Below are positions 34,400 to 46,131 of a stretch of DNA of 64,000 nt, piece after piece. Every line of letters starts with the position of its first letter. Within the stretch, counting starts at the first letter, position 1. The notes beneath the pieces are model-generated. The model saw only the letters and a program-made list of their open reading frames with translations. It had not been told where the DNA came from and ran no database searches. The position numbers and the translations under genes were made by a program. This DNA is from Tetracentron sinense (Eukaryota > Streptophyta > Magnoliopsida > Trochodendrales > Trochodendraceae), in the NCBI GenBank assembly GCA_015143295.1, contig CM026562.1, forward strand, positions 3,696,639 to 3,760,638. Direction: 5' to 3'.

Positions 34400-37327
34400 T
34401 GTGAGCGCGGGTTTCGGGAAACCCTGGTTTGCATCTCACGGGATGAGTTAAGAGTCGCCACCTATTCATTCGGAAGGGATAAGTCCCCGGGATTTGGATA
34501 AGGTCTTGGTCTGCGATCAGAGATCAGGGTAAGAGGTTCGGTTAAGTCCGGGGAAGGGGTTAGGCACCCCGGCACTTCCACTTTCCGTGGTTCCCTACTT
34601 GCTAGGGTTAAGCCAAATTAAACTCAGTTTTAATCAAATGCCTTAAGTATTTAAGATAATGCTAATCTAAGAAAGAGAAAACCCTAGACTAGGGTCGAAC
34701 CCGGGTTGGGCTGCCTACGTACTCACATATGAGTGAGATTAGACCGAGCGTAGTTCTGGCACATGAGCCCGTGCCAAGGCTAGGGGTGTGTGTGTGTGCA
34801 CCAAGGGTGGCTTATGGTCTAGCCGGAGGCTAGGGGTGGTTGACCGGGTTGGTCAAGTGCTTGGTATTGGGCCCGGTAGGCCTAAGGTAAGTCCGATAGA
34901 CTAGGGTTGGGCCCGGTAGGCCAAGGGTGAAGCCCGGTAGGCTAGTTTGGGCCCGGTAGGCCGAGATTAGGCCCGGTAGGCCAAGGATGAGCCCGGTAGG
35001 CTTGGGTTTGGCCCGGTAGGCCAAGATTAGGCCCGGTAGGTCAAGGGTGAGCCCGGTAGGCTAGGATTTGGCCCGGTAGGCCAAGGGGTGAGGCCCGGTA
35101 GGCCCACGAGTGTTTTAACCAAAGGTTAGGATTGCTAACCGGGGGGCAAATTACACAAGTGAAAAACAAAGGTGATAGTCCGGCCCACTAAGCCCAAACA
35201 ATATGGTGAGAGCGACAATCCGGCCCACTAGGCCAAAGCCAAATGGTGAGAGTGACAGTCCGGCCCAATAGGCCTAAGCCAAATGGGTTCAGCAAAATTA
35301 AGGCATGACCAAAGATGCTTTTCAAGAGGAAATGCAAGGTGACACTATTGTACCAAAGCCCAATAGCCTATGATGAAAAATGGTATACGGGCTTTGGTCC
35401 AGTAGTGTGACCAAGTGAGTCACGCCCACCACAGGGACCACCAAACAAGTCCAAAAAATAACCACTGGCATCTAGGCCGAGTCCATGGAGGAGAAATATG
35501 GACTGCACTAAGACCCATTAAGGTAAGAGAAAGGCTTAATGGGCTTTTGAACCAGTAGCATACTCTAACCCGGAAAGTGGGGCTCAAAGGCCATGGGCCC
35601 TACATAAGGAATCACGCACTGGGGAGAGACCATTGGTATTCAGGTTCAAGACCAAAGAACCCAGTCACTGATTTTCTCTATTTTGATACCAAATACCCCT
35701 CCCCAGCCGATCTTTACCTTCTATCAATTCTGAGCCAAAAAAATAAAATAAAATAAAATGGAACCAAGAAAGGGAAGAGATTACTTGTGCGGTTGAGGTT
35801 GCCGGCTCCAGTTGGGAACAAAAGAAAGGAAAGGATCTCTCCTCTCAATCAATACCAAATACACAGGACATATTAATGGATTGCAACAAGTAAATAAGAT
35901 AAAAGAAACAAAAAACAAAAAGAAGAACCCAACTGGAGACAGCCCTGGTGCGGCGGCGTTGTACCCGTTAGCTTGTGTGTGCGGGTGGGAGCGAAGGCCA
36001 ACAGTGAGCTGGGATGATGTGGGTGATGTACTGCCAGAGCTAATAGCGAAGCTCGCCGGAGAGTGTGGTTCTACGGAGCAACAGGGAGTTGGTGATCTAC
36101 TGGAGAGAAGACCGCTACTGTGTGCGAGGCCGACTGACCGGCTGGGAGACGAGAACGGAGCATGACTGTTGTGCTGCGTCTGGTGCTTGAAAATATTGGA
36201 GGGGGCTGCGGTTACACATGGTGGTGGTGTAGCTGCTCACTCTGGGCTACTACTAGGGATGGAAGGAGAATAAAGGTTGTTGTTAGAGGTTCGACCACAC
36301 AAAAAAAAATAATCTGGAAATGGATGGCTAGACACAGATCGTGAGGTAAAGAGGGGCTACATGTGAGTGAGCTTATTGTGGATGAGTAAACCGGTAGTGG
36401 GTTTTACTATTGTTTATAGGTGGGGGCCTAAGAACGTGTGTGAGAGAGAAGAAAGTATGAGAGAAATATGTAGATGGAGGGGGAAAACTATTTTATGTTG
36501 CCCGAACCAGATTATGAGGGAGAGATGGACTTTTGTGAGGAATAGAGAATGTGAGGGTAGAAGAGTGAACTAAGAGAAGAGAGTTCTCTACCCTTTGGAC
36601 CGCATACAGTGGAGGGTGATGGAGGTTTGAAAATCTTTTTTTTTTTTTTTTTTTTTCCCTGAACACAGTGGCTTCGTGTGGATTTTATAGGAGAAAGAGG
36701 ATGGTTGGGAGATAGGATAAGGATGAGGGTGAGGTGGCCACGCGTGGGAGACCGAAGCAGGAGGGGCAGGCAGGACGCAGAGGAGCCAGGCCATGCAGTC
36801 TGTTCAGTCGTCCCTTTGACAGGGACGATGAACAGTACCCACTAAAGATTTTTTTTTTTATTTTTTTTTTTTGTATTCGGTTGTTTGGGCTTGGTTATGT
36901 GAGTTGGGCCCAACCCCGCATATGGGCCCTGCCACATGGGGTTGGTGCCCAACCACACCCCTTCAAAAATTATTATTATTATTTTTTTTTTGTTTTTTAT
37001 TTATTAATCTTTTCTTTGGTAAAAAAAAAACTCTTTTTTTTTAAAAAATGTTTTTTTCCCCTTTTGGGCTAAACCACCACATGTGTGGGGAAAGCCAAAA
37101 GTGTTTTGTCTTGAAAAATTGAATTTTAAAAAGTAAAGTGGGTCCCACCTTGGGTTTGGCTTAGTGGGCCCATGCTTGGGCCCAAAAACAGGGTTTTATC
37201 CATCTTTAGAGTTTTGGACTTGAAAAGGGCCTTGAGCCCATGGGACTTTGCCTAGAGCTTGGGCTAGGGCTAGGCCAGAGTTAGACCTAGGTTTAGGTGA
37301 GCAGGGTGTAAAAATTGGGTGCTTACA
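34400..37327 (-). repeat. 3' LTR of element Z
   Basis: 2,928 bp, equal in length to 46132-49059. By eye about ten substitutions separate them (for example in the CACGCGTGGG / CACGTGTGGG word near 36740) and no indel. It contains an inverted TATAAAA box (36683-36689), GCCCGGTAGGC repeats and the motif GGCTGCCTACGTACT...CGTAGTTC. Confidence 0.95.
34862..35112. repeat. GCCCGGTAGGC(C/T) short tandem repeats in Z LTR
   Basis: About a dozen units of 16-20 bp, each GCCCGGTAGGC followed by CAAGG, TAG or TTGGG variants. The exact counterpart in the other LTR is 46594-46844. A related 46-bp repeat AGTCCGGCCCACTAGGCCAA follows at 35176-35280. Confidence 0.9.
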
Positions 37328-37342
37328 GCTGCCCCTCTTTGC
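37328..37342 (-). other. Polypurine tract of element Z
   Basis: The minus strand reads GGCAAAGAGGGGCAGC directly before the LTR start TGTAAGCACCC, a plus-strand primer site for reverse transcription. Confidence 0.85.
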
Positions 37343-37639
37343 CGGAGAGTGTCAGGATGGCAATTGAACGGCACAGACTGGAAACATCCTATTTTTACAC
37401 CGAGGTGAATGTTAAGAACGATGTATGCTGTGCAAATGTCGAGTGTGGTGAAGTGATGAATACTACTGCTAGAGGATAGCGAGTAGCAGGAGAAGAACAT
37501 GAATGTAGGGATGGCGTGGCTTTAAGGCGCTGGCCGAAAGAAGATGTCGCTCGTAAGCGGCGATGAGGATTGATCGAAACAACTTTTCCCAGGGGATATT
37601 AGCCGGATCGATCGGAGGACACACCGGGTGTCGAGAACA

Positions 37640-39262
37640 CAGAGGGTGTTGGGCATTCCAGGTGTCGACAAAGTGTATTATGTCGACGCTCACCTGGGGT
37701 GCTAAGGACACACGGGGTGTCCAAGAGGAGGACATGCAGGTGGTGCACACTGTCAAGGTACACACGGGATGTCGGGCATGCGAGGTGTCGACGAAGTGTG
37801 TTATGTCGACGCTCACCTGTGATGCCCAAGACACACGGGGGTGTCACAAAGGGGACATGCGGGTGGTGTACACTGTCAAGGTACACGCGGGATGTCGGAC
37901 ATGCGAGGTAAGTGCGTTATGTCGACGCTCACCTGGAATTCCCAAGACACACGGAGGTGTCACAAAGGGGACATGCGGGTGGTGTATACTGTCAAGGTAC
38001 ACACGGGATGTCGGGCATGCGAGGTGTCGACAAAGTGCGTTATGTCGACGCTCACCTACGATGCCCAAGACGCACGGGTGTGTCACAAAGGAGACATGCT
38101 GGTGGTGTACACTGTCAAGGTACACGCGGGATGTCGGGCATGTGAAATGTCGACAAAGTGTGCTATGCCAACACTCACCTGGAATGCCCAGGACACACGG
38201 GGGTGTCACAAAGGGGACATGCGGGTGGTGTACACTGTCAAGGTACACGCGGGATGTCGGGCATGCGAGGTGTCGACAAAGTGTGTTATGCCGACGCTCA
38301 CCTGGAATGCCCAGGACACACGGGGGTGTCGCAAAGGGGACATGCGGGTGGTGTACACTGTCAAGGTACACACGGGATCTCAGGCATGCGAGGTGTCGAC
38401 AAAGTGTGTTATGCCGACGCTCACCTGGAATGCCCAGGACACACGGGGGTGTCACAAAGGGGACATGCGGGTGGTGTACACTGTCAAGGTACACGCGGGA
38501 TGTCAGGCATGCGAGGTGTCGACAAAGTGTGTTATGCCGATGCTCACCTGGAATGCCCAGGACACACGGGGGTGTCGCAAAAGGGACATGCGGGTGGTGT
38601 ACACTGTCAAGGTACACACGGGATGTCGGGCATGCGAGGTGTCGACAAAGTGTGTTATGTCGACGCTCACCTGGGATGCCCAGGACACACGAGGGTGTCA
38701 CAAAGGGGACATGCGGGTGGTGTACACTGTCAAGGTACACGCGGGATGTCAGGCATGCGAGGTGTCGACAAAGTGTGTTATGTCGACGCTCACCTGGAAT
38801 GCCCAAGACACACGGGGGTGTCACAAAGGGGACATGCGGGTGGTGTACACTGTCAAGGTACACGCGGGATGTCAGGCATGCGAGGTGTCGACAAAGTGCG
38901 TTATGTCAACGCTCACCTCGGATGCCCAGGACACACGAGGGTGTCACAAAGGGGACATGCTGGTGGTGTACACTGTCAAGGTACACGCAGGATGTCAGGC
39001 ATGCGAGGTGTCGACAAAGTGCGTTATGTCAACGCTCACCTTGGATGCCCAGGACACACGAGGGTGTCACAAAGGGGACATGCGGGTGGTGTACACTGTC
39101 AAGGTACACGCGGGATGTCGGGCATGCGAGGTGTCGACAAAGTGCGTTATGTCGACGCTCACCTGGGATGCCCAGGACACACGGAGGTGTCCCAAAGAGG
39201 ACATGCGGGTGGTGTACACTGTCAAGGTACACACGGGATGTCCAGTGGTGTACACTATAAAG
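37640..39262. repeat. Minisatellite, 123-bp period, about 13 copies
   Basis: GTCGACAAAGTG recurs at 38026, 38149, 38272, 38395, 38518, 38641, 38764, 38887, 39010 and 39133, exactly 123 bp apart; three more, less regular copies lie to the left (37664, about 37786, about 37905). Units are about 90-97 % alike. Because 123 is a multiple of three, long reading frames arise on both strands (up to 565 codons); they have no start context, no family similarity and the repeat period of the DNA, and are not taken as genes. It lies in the 3' non-coding part of Z. Confidence 0.95.
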
Positions 39263-39409
39263 GTACACACAGAAAGTTTAAAGATTTGAGGCATGACCTG
39301 GAGGCACTAGCTAAGGTGCGTGACTTGATTAAGTGCATGTGGCTGAAGAGTAATGTGTTGTGCAACTTGAATGTATTGGATGAGGCTTTCACCTTGGATG
39401 CAGCTAATA

Positions 39410-39830
39410 TGTAGCTAGGATGTATTGAGTGTAACTTGATTGTGTGCAACTAGAGTGCAATGTGAAACTTGGATGCAGCTCGTTTGAGCGCAGTGAATGA
39501 CATGATTGAGTGTGTGCAACTAGAGTGCAGCTGAATTTGAGTAGCTAGAGTGCATTATGTACGACTCGATTGAGTGTGTGCAACTAATGTGCAGCTTGAT
39601 CTGAGTAGCTAGAGTGCATTATGTGCGACTCGATTGAGTGGGTGCAACTAATGTGCAGCTGGATTTGATTAGCTGGAGTGCATTATGTGCGACTCAAGTG
39701 AGTGTGTGCAACTAGTGTGCAGCTAGATTTTGTGTATGCATCTAGTGTGCAGTTTGATTGGATCTGTGTAACTAGAGTGCATTGATTGAGTGTATGCAAC
39801 TTGTGTGTAACTTTGTTTAGTGTATGGCAT
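39410..39830. repeat. 64-bp tandem repeat in element Z
   Basis: GTGCATTATGTGCGACTC recurs at 39550, 39614 and 39678 with more diverged copies on both sides; each unit includes GTGTGCAACTAATGTGCAGCT. It adjoins the 123-bp array. Confidence 0.8.
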
Positions 39831-42484
39831 GTCAGGCTTGACTTATGCTGATGCATGGGAGGTTCAACTAGTCTTGGTTTCCCTAGTGTGGTAGGCAGGT
39901 TGGTGGAGGGCTGGGTATGTGACTCGCTCTTGGAGACCCGTCATTTGCCTATTGGAGATTCCGGAGGCATTCGATCTTGCTCTTGCTTCTTGTTGGAACC
40001 GTGATGCATCTCAGGCGATTGCTGAGTTTTGTTTGATCTGGCCAAGCCGATGGACAGACACTTAGAGGGTGATTGAACCGGTGAGTATTGAGACTCTAGC
40101 TATGATTGGGAGACGTCACAGGATTTGAAAGACTCGGAAGACTTCAAGGATGGTTGATCTGACGAGTATGGGAACTCTGATGGTAACCAGAAGGAGACTC
40201 ATAATTTGAAGTTGAATGCTTCCTTTGCTAATGTGATTTAACAAGGAGATCACTTTCACAGGGTGAATGGATTTTGTCCTTATGGGTAGAGTACGATGCT
40301 AAGCAGATTTGTCCTGTTATGACATTGATGAAGTTATGATTTACATCTTGCAGAGTCGGGCTTTGCTGAGGACTTGGGGTAGCTTTGCCAATGAAAGTTG
40401 CTCTGCCTCGCTGCTGATTGAGTATTCCGGCTGGGGAGACGCTTGCTGAAAAGAAAACTAGATGCTTTCAGATTCTTGCATGGGAGAATGTTTATAGAGA
40501 GCAATTAGAGACTTCTGCTAGGGATCCGCTGGGGAATGTGCCCCTGTTGTAGACCACTACTGATGATCTGCTTTTTGCTGGGGAATTAAGCTTTGCTAGA
40601 GGTTACTGTCGGGGGATCTGTTTTTCCGGACCATCTGCTAGTGACCTATGGGGGATTGTCGGGAATTCGGCGAGCCTGATTATTGCCGGATTCTTTTGCT
40701 AAACTGCTCTTCAGCTTTTCTCCCTTTTTTACCCTTGGAATAACCAAGTCATGGGGTTCGCATAGTTTTTGCGCAATGAGGCCGTTGCCGATTTTCCTCA
40801 TGCCTGCGAAGCTGATAAGTTTTCTTCCCTTTTTTGCCCCTGGTCTCGAGACCAGGTCTGGGTTCGCGTAATTTTTGCGCACCAATGCTATTTCTGGTTT
40901 TCATTGGACCCGTGATGGATTTGAACGGAGTTTTGTTCTCATTCCTTGGATGTCGGTGTCTCGCTTTCAGATACTTGCGTGATAAGCTGCTTGCACTTTC
41001 AGTCTCTAGGGGATCTAGGAAGACTTGTGATAGGATGAAATGTAGGTTGGGGGACCGAAGTTTGGGACACCCTGGGATTTCTCCTTTGCAGTTATTCTTT
41101 TGGGGATCTCTTCCATTGTACTCGTACTCTCCTGAGGATTTGTACTTTTGGATTTCCAGCAGAGTTTTTTTTTTTATTTATTTATAATTTTGAAAGAGGT
41201 TGTCTCTGCTGAGGAGAGTTTCGAAAAAGGTTGTCTCCGCTTGGGGATTTTTTTTTTTGGAGAGATTTTCCTTGAAAGGTATCTGTTGGGGACAGAGTCC
41301 GGAGAGGTTGTCTTTGTGGGGAGTTTCTGACTCTTAAAATGTTTCAACTTCTATTTTGGGTTTTCCTTTAATGGAATTTTTTTTTTTTTTTTTTTACCCT
41401 TGACTAGAGAAGTTGAGAGGATTTTTTTGCTCTATCTCTGCAGGGAGACATTCCAAAGAGGCTTTGGTTCCACTGGGGATGGTTTGACTCTGCGTAATGG
41501 AGATTGGGGGGTATGATCCCTTCTTATGACCGCACCTGATTTGTCAGGCTGCCTACGTACCCTTTGTAGGATCAGGTCATAACGTAGTTCAAGTAAATAC
41601 CACAGATTGGTAAGGGAGGGTGTCCCTGAAGAGGTTTTACGAAAGAAAGGCTGTTAGGCTCAAAGGGGCTAACTAGCGGATTTCATTGATCTGTAAAACG
41701 GGTTTACATTGGAAGGGATGAAGGGGTGCCAAAGATGGCTTCCTGTCCTTTCCCGAAGCGGCTAAAAGTGCAAGCGTTATTAGGCAAGACCTTAAGCACT
41801 GTTCTTTGATTTTTCCCATTTGATTGGTTTGGGATCCGGTAGTCATTCTGATATTGTCCCTTGTTTTGTCGGGTGAGGTATTTGCCCTTAGTAAATCTGT
41901 GCAACTTTTCCCGCAGTTGTTAGTTACTTGTTCGGGTGTCAGCTCTTGTTCAAGTTGCCCCTTGCTCCAAGTATTGTCCTGGGGAAGCTTACGTCGGATG
42001 ACCGGAGATGGGCTTGCCCCTTGCTTTTGATTGCCCCCCTGCCCCTGGTGTGGCGAGGTCTTGACCTTCACATTCAGAGATGCTACCCAGTTCTGTACAG
42101 GACAAGGTTCCTGGATGAGAATTCTACTTTTCATCGTATTCTACCCCTGGGGATTATGGGTTTGATTATCTGTTTAAGTGATCTCTTGTTAAGGCAGATA
42201 AGCTTAGGAAACATTCAGCTATGCTACGCAAGTATGAAGATGAAACTCTTAAAAAAAGTGATTTCATTGAATTGAAAGAGTTTGACTGGACTCATACAGG
42301 GCGACTGCGGTCGACTCTTACGTGAAATAAATCCTAACTAAGACAGACTTAGACTGGGCTTGGCTCTGATCAACCGAACTCAGCATTTTGTTTTCAAGTC
42401 TCCTTCTTCAAACGAGTTGGTGAAGACACTGCTCTAGGTGGCATGAAGGCGGCTTGATGATGGGTTGATGAGGGGATAGGGTTT
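39831..42484 (-). other. Non-coding interior of element Z where pol would be expected
   Basis: No RT, RNase H, integrase or protease motif is found in any frame. A 153-codon minus frame at 41673-42134 (polar, Gln/Pro-rich, unrecognised) may be the tail of a gag-like protein or chance. 41547-41590 holds the motif GGCTGCCTACGTACC...AACGTAGTTC. Runs of T (41168, 41380) interrupt it. Confidence 0.6.
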
Positions 42485-42988
42485 TCAGGAACCCCAGCTA
42501 CCAGGCACATAATCAAGTTTGCCCTCGTTGATTAGGTCTTCAACTGCATGCTTCAAAGCGATGCAGTGATCAGTAGAGTGCCCAGGACCTTGATGAAAAG
42601 CACAATATTCATGCTCCTTGTAGTTGTGGTTCCGTTTGGCTAAGGGTTGCAATGGGGTAGGACCACGGAGTGTGATCAATTTCCTATCAATGAGAACTGG
42701 TAGGAGTTGGCTGAGAGGAGAAGGGGTGAAATACTTGGGTGGTGCCCGCTCTTTCTTAGGCTTGGGGAGCGGGTTAAAGGAAGGTTTCTGTGGTTGTGCC
42801 ACTGGGTTGGATGCGTTTGTCGGAGAGGTAGGAGGACGGATCTGAGTTTGCCCTTGTGCCACCTGGAGCTTATCGAGAGCGGTAGCCATATCTTGGAGGA
42901 GAGACTTAATTTCCTTGATGTCCTGCTCTTGTCGGAGAAGGGTTGTCAAGATGATTTCTTGGCTGCTCGATGCTTCTCCGCGTTCCAT
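42485..42988 (-). CDS. Gag-like protein of element Z (zinc-knuckle part)
   Basis: 167 codons: a coiled-coil-like N-terminal half (EIILTTLLRQEQDIKEIKSL LQDMATALDKLQ), a Pro/Lys-rich linker, and a C-terminal YCAFHQGPGHSTDHCIALKH followed by AVEDLINEGKL. The C..H...GH....C cluster followed by LKHA(V/I).DLI..G is the nucleic-acid-binding tail typical of gag proteins in the Tat/Ogre branch. The usual central gag domain is not in this frame. It would coat the element RNA in virus-like particles. It lies downstream of the DUF7745-like region, and the ATG at 42988 is preceded by stops. The frame is intact, as expected in such a young copy, so it may be expressed. Confidence 0.7.
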   Translation of the reverse strand: MERGEASSSQEIILTTLLRQEQDIKEIKSLLQDMATALDKLQVAQGQTQIRPPTSPTNASNPVAQPQKPSFNPLPKPKKERAPPKYFTPSPLSQLLPVLIDRKLITLRGPTPLQPLAKRNHNYKEHEYCAFHQGPGHSTDHCIALKHAVEDLINEGKLDYVPGSWGS

Positions 42989-43929
42989 CGCTTGAGTCTT
43001 TAAGTTACCGCCTCAGTAAGGTAGGATCTGGAAATGTAGAGCGAGTCAATACCAGGGGTAAGGTATGTGAATCTAAAATGCATGAGCATGCACGGGTAAA
43101 AACCCAATGAATGAGGTGAGACTCAAAAAGAGAAAAGACTCGACCCTAAGCAGCACTCCTGATGGGATAGATTGAAAAATAGACATGGTCTATTGATTCT
43201 TGTAGTTGGGTCACTTCTAGGAGTGCTGTCGACTACATGATGTATGAGCTGTACTCTACAGATGCATGAGTGATGCCTAGGCTAGGATAGAGTGGGTTCT
43301 ACATTTTCTAGATGGGTGCAAGTGTTGTGTCCTAGTAATGCATATGCGGTGGCAGTGCATGTGTAAATGCCTAGTGTAGTATAGCATACCGGTGATGCAA
43401 GTGTGTACATATAGTGTATGTGCAGTGATCCTAGCTAGTGCAAATGTTGTGCATGGACAATGATGAGGGTGCATGGATGATGCAATAATGTCAGAGGGGC
43501 CCAGTGCAGGTGTTTGTGCCTAATGTCATGGTACAATTGTGAATAGAGTGACTTATCGGTTATGCACGTTTATGATGTGAGGAAGAAGATACAAGAAAGG
43601 ACTTTGTGCGGGAAAAGAGTACAGGACTGTGACTCAAAAAGAGAAAAAGACTCGATCCTAGGCAGGTCCATCAGGGATCGCGAAGTCAAGCGGTCGGGGC
43701 ACACCGTCTAGGTCCATGATTTGCTGTTGGAGGGATGTGACCTCAACCTCCAAATTCTCAATGGCTTCAGCAGCATTGAACATCCGGGATCCGAACTGTC
43801 GGATCCGAGGAGTCATCTCAACCTTTGCACTGTCAAGGTGCTCTTGATAAAAGTGTAGCTGAGCCCTAATAACGGCTATTTTTCTGGTGTCACATTTCCG
43901 CTTCTTCTGACAAGACCGGACTGTCTGCT

Positions 43930-45130
43930 CAAGATGCTCGATCTATGGCCTGAAGTTTTGTTGTCCCGCTCTACATCCTGAATGTTTGTTGAGCCTTCTG
44001 TAGCTGCTTCTCTTTCAACTGAATTTGAAGCTGTCTCTTCAGGAAGATGTTTCTCCAGTGGACTACCTTTTCAGCCAAGGGTATAGTCCCGTGTGATGGA
44101 GCCGAGATGGGTGTGGGCAGTTCCCTGGGTACAGGCATGGAAGATGGAATGTCAGGATTTTCCATCCAAAATCGGTATGCTGCATCTATAGGTGGTCTTG
44201 ATGTAACCACAAAGTCTGTCCGCTGATCTCGTCTGAAGTTTTTGCCAATCTGACTGGAATCGAACTGTGAGGCTGTCGGAACGTACAGTGAAAGTGATCC
44301 AATCATTTCTTTGTCGGTCTATAACTGGGATACGCTGAGGGAATCCGAACTGTCGAAGGATTAGGAGTGGAATGTAGGCTACGGAGCCTGTAAGTCTGGC
44401 AAGGATCATGCATCGCCTTCCAGTGATGACAACTCACTGCCGTATGATCTCCTCTGACAGGGTTTGGAGAAGCTGGTAGAGCTTTTTGATGTCTGTAGTT
44501 GCTATCGAGCCCTGATTCTGAGAAATCTCTCGATGTAGACTGTAGACTTCACGGAGGTTGATTGGTGCAGCTATGATCGTAGACAGGTGTCCTGCTAGCC
44601 ACAGGTGTAGGAGATATGCACTGGCATGGAAGATGCCCCTTCTGTGGTTTTCTGCCTGATTGAGAGCCCTAAGAAGCTCTGCAAAGATGATTGGTACTGT
44701 GCAGGAGTTGTGCATGTCCTTGAGGATCCCTACCTTAACTGGTTCGACAAGGGTACGGCATCTCGGGAATACCAATTGAGGTATGGTTATCAGTGCAAAG
44801 GCACTGAGGTCGGGAAGTTCCGCTATACTAGAGTCAGGGTTTCCCTTGCACTTGTACTGCTTTCAAGATACTCTACTGGAATCCGACCAAAAAGAGCTGT
44901 TAGGACCGGGCTACAAGCAGGCATGCTTGATATGCAAAAACCTAGACAGGACTGCCTAGTATGTTGTCTTGTAGTACGATACTATGGCTACGCCGTCCAT
45001 GTTTAACCCTAAGATGCGCTGAATCTCTTCCAGTGTTGGACACAGTTTGTTCTTACCAAAATGGAACACCATGTAAGATGGGTTCCAACACTAGAAATCT
45101 GCGTTCATGAGGCGCGGATCTGGTTTAACC
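43930..45130 (-). pseudogene. DUF7745-like protein remnant in element Z
   Basis: Successive minus frames fit the plant DUF7745 pattern. LCPTLEEIQ lies near 45040. Then come VPIIFAELLRALNQAENHRRGIFHASAYLLHLWLAG (split here: VPIIFAELLRALNQAENHRR, GIFHASAYLLHLWLAG), GSVAYIPLLILRQFGFPQRI (44340 region) and AAYRFWMENPDIP, followed by a helical tail (WRNIFLKRQLQIQLKEKQLQ). In-frame stops (near 44440, 44990 and others) break it in this copy, unless the element uses introns or several short ORFs. DUF7745 proteins are found in plant genomes mostly next to retrotransposon gag sequences; the function is unknown. Confidence 0.65.
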
Positions 45131-46109
45131 ATGGATAAGTTTAGGATAGTCCCGGTTTTGTAGTACTGAGCCCAAGCAATACTCTGACTCGGGGGGAAGA
45201 CCTCAATTGCTTCCTAGAGGTTGTGATCACATGCCCCCTGAGAAGTCAAATGCACAGGCTGGGCCGGTTGACCAATTGACTGGGTTATCCCTAAAGGACC
45301 TGCCATCTAGACTCGATGTGAGTGCACTGTGTATGCAGATGAAATATGTAAAAATGATGCAATATTTTCTGGGTGTGACAAGGCACATGTGATCTGATAG
45401 GGCAGACGGACAGAGTTCCGGCATGCTTTACCCGGGTTGTTGGGAACCGGGGGCCTATCAGGTCAAGGTCGAGGATAGGTCTGGTGAAGACCTAATCGAC
45501 TGGGATTTGAACCCCATATGTTATGTCAGGAAGTAGGCTAAGATGTGTTTTATTACAAGCACAAGTTTGGCTCATTACATGCCCCTGATGGGTGGTTATC
45601 CGGGTAGAGTGTGCCCGAGTAGTCAACCATGACTGGGGACAGGTATAGGGTGCAAGCAAGTTAGGGTTTAGAGTATCCCTCCAGATGGGCTGCTTGTAAA
45701 CTATATTATAGCCTAGGCTATATGTATGCATGCTGGGGTATGCAAGAGTGTGTTCCTAAGGATGGGGGGATCACTTAACACCGTATATGCGACTCCCTGA
45801 AATGGACGATTGGTGTAAGCGGGAGCGTTCAGAACCGTTTCCTGAGGATAGTCACCCAACAGGCTAGTTCCGCGGACCTCCAAGACTGTTAAGCCCCTGT
45901 CACTGAGGATAGTCATCCAACAGCCGTGAGCGTAATAAGTCTGTCTAATAGGTATTGGGTTAATTACACTACTATGTTATGAATGAGATGCACAGTACAC
46001 AAATCACCAAAGAGATGTAAAATGATTAGTATTAGGTTAAATACTTAAGCATTTGATTAATTTGAGATTTAGTTTGGCTTAAACCTAGATTCCGGGTTGA
46101 ACCTTAATG

Positions 46110-46127
46110 TCCCCAGCAGAGTCGCCA
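46110..46127 (-). other. Primer-binding site of element Z
   Basis: The minus strand reads TGGCGACTCTGCTGGGGA, four bases after the LTR end (GCTCACA|GCTC). TGG pairs with a tRNA CCA end. This primer site type is familiar from Ogre/Tat elements (reported there as tRNA-Arg); the tRNA was not verified here. Confidence 0.8.
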
Positions 46128-46131
46128 GAGC

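Noticed and set aside
34400..37327. Duplicated ORFs in the two Z LTRs (for example 35812-36165 and 47544-47897)
   Set aside because: They lie in LTR sequence, have no family similarity, and are duplicated only because the LTRs are.
37640..39262. CRISPR-like array
   Set aside because: Units are contiguous 123-bp repeats without unique spacers, in plant nuclear DNA.
37563..39414. Very long overlapping reading frames (565, 482, 418 and 339 codons) on both strands
   Set aside because: They are produced by a 123-bp tandem repeat whose period is a multiple of three; no protein family, no start context, and conflicting frames on both strands.
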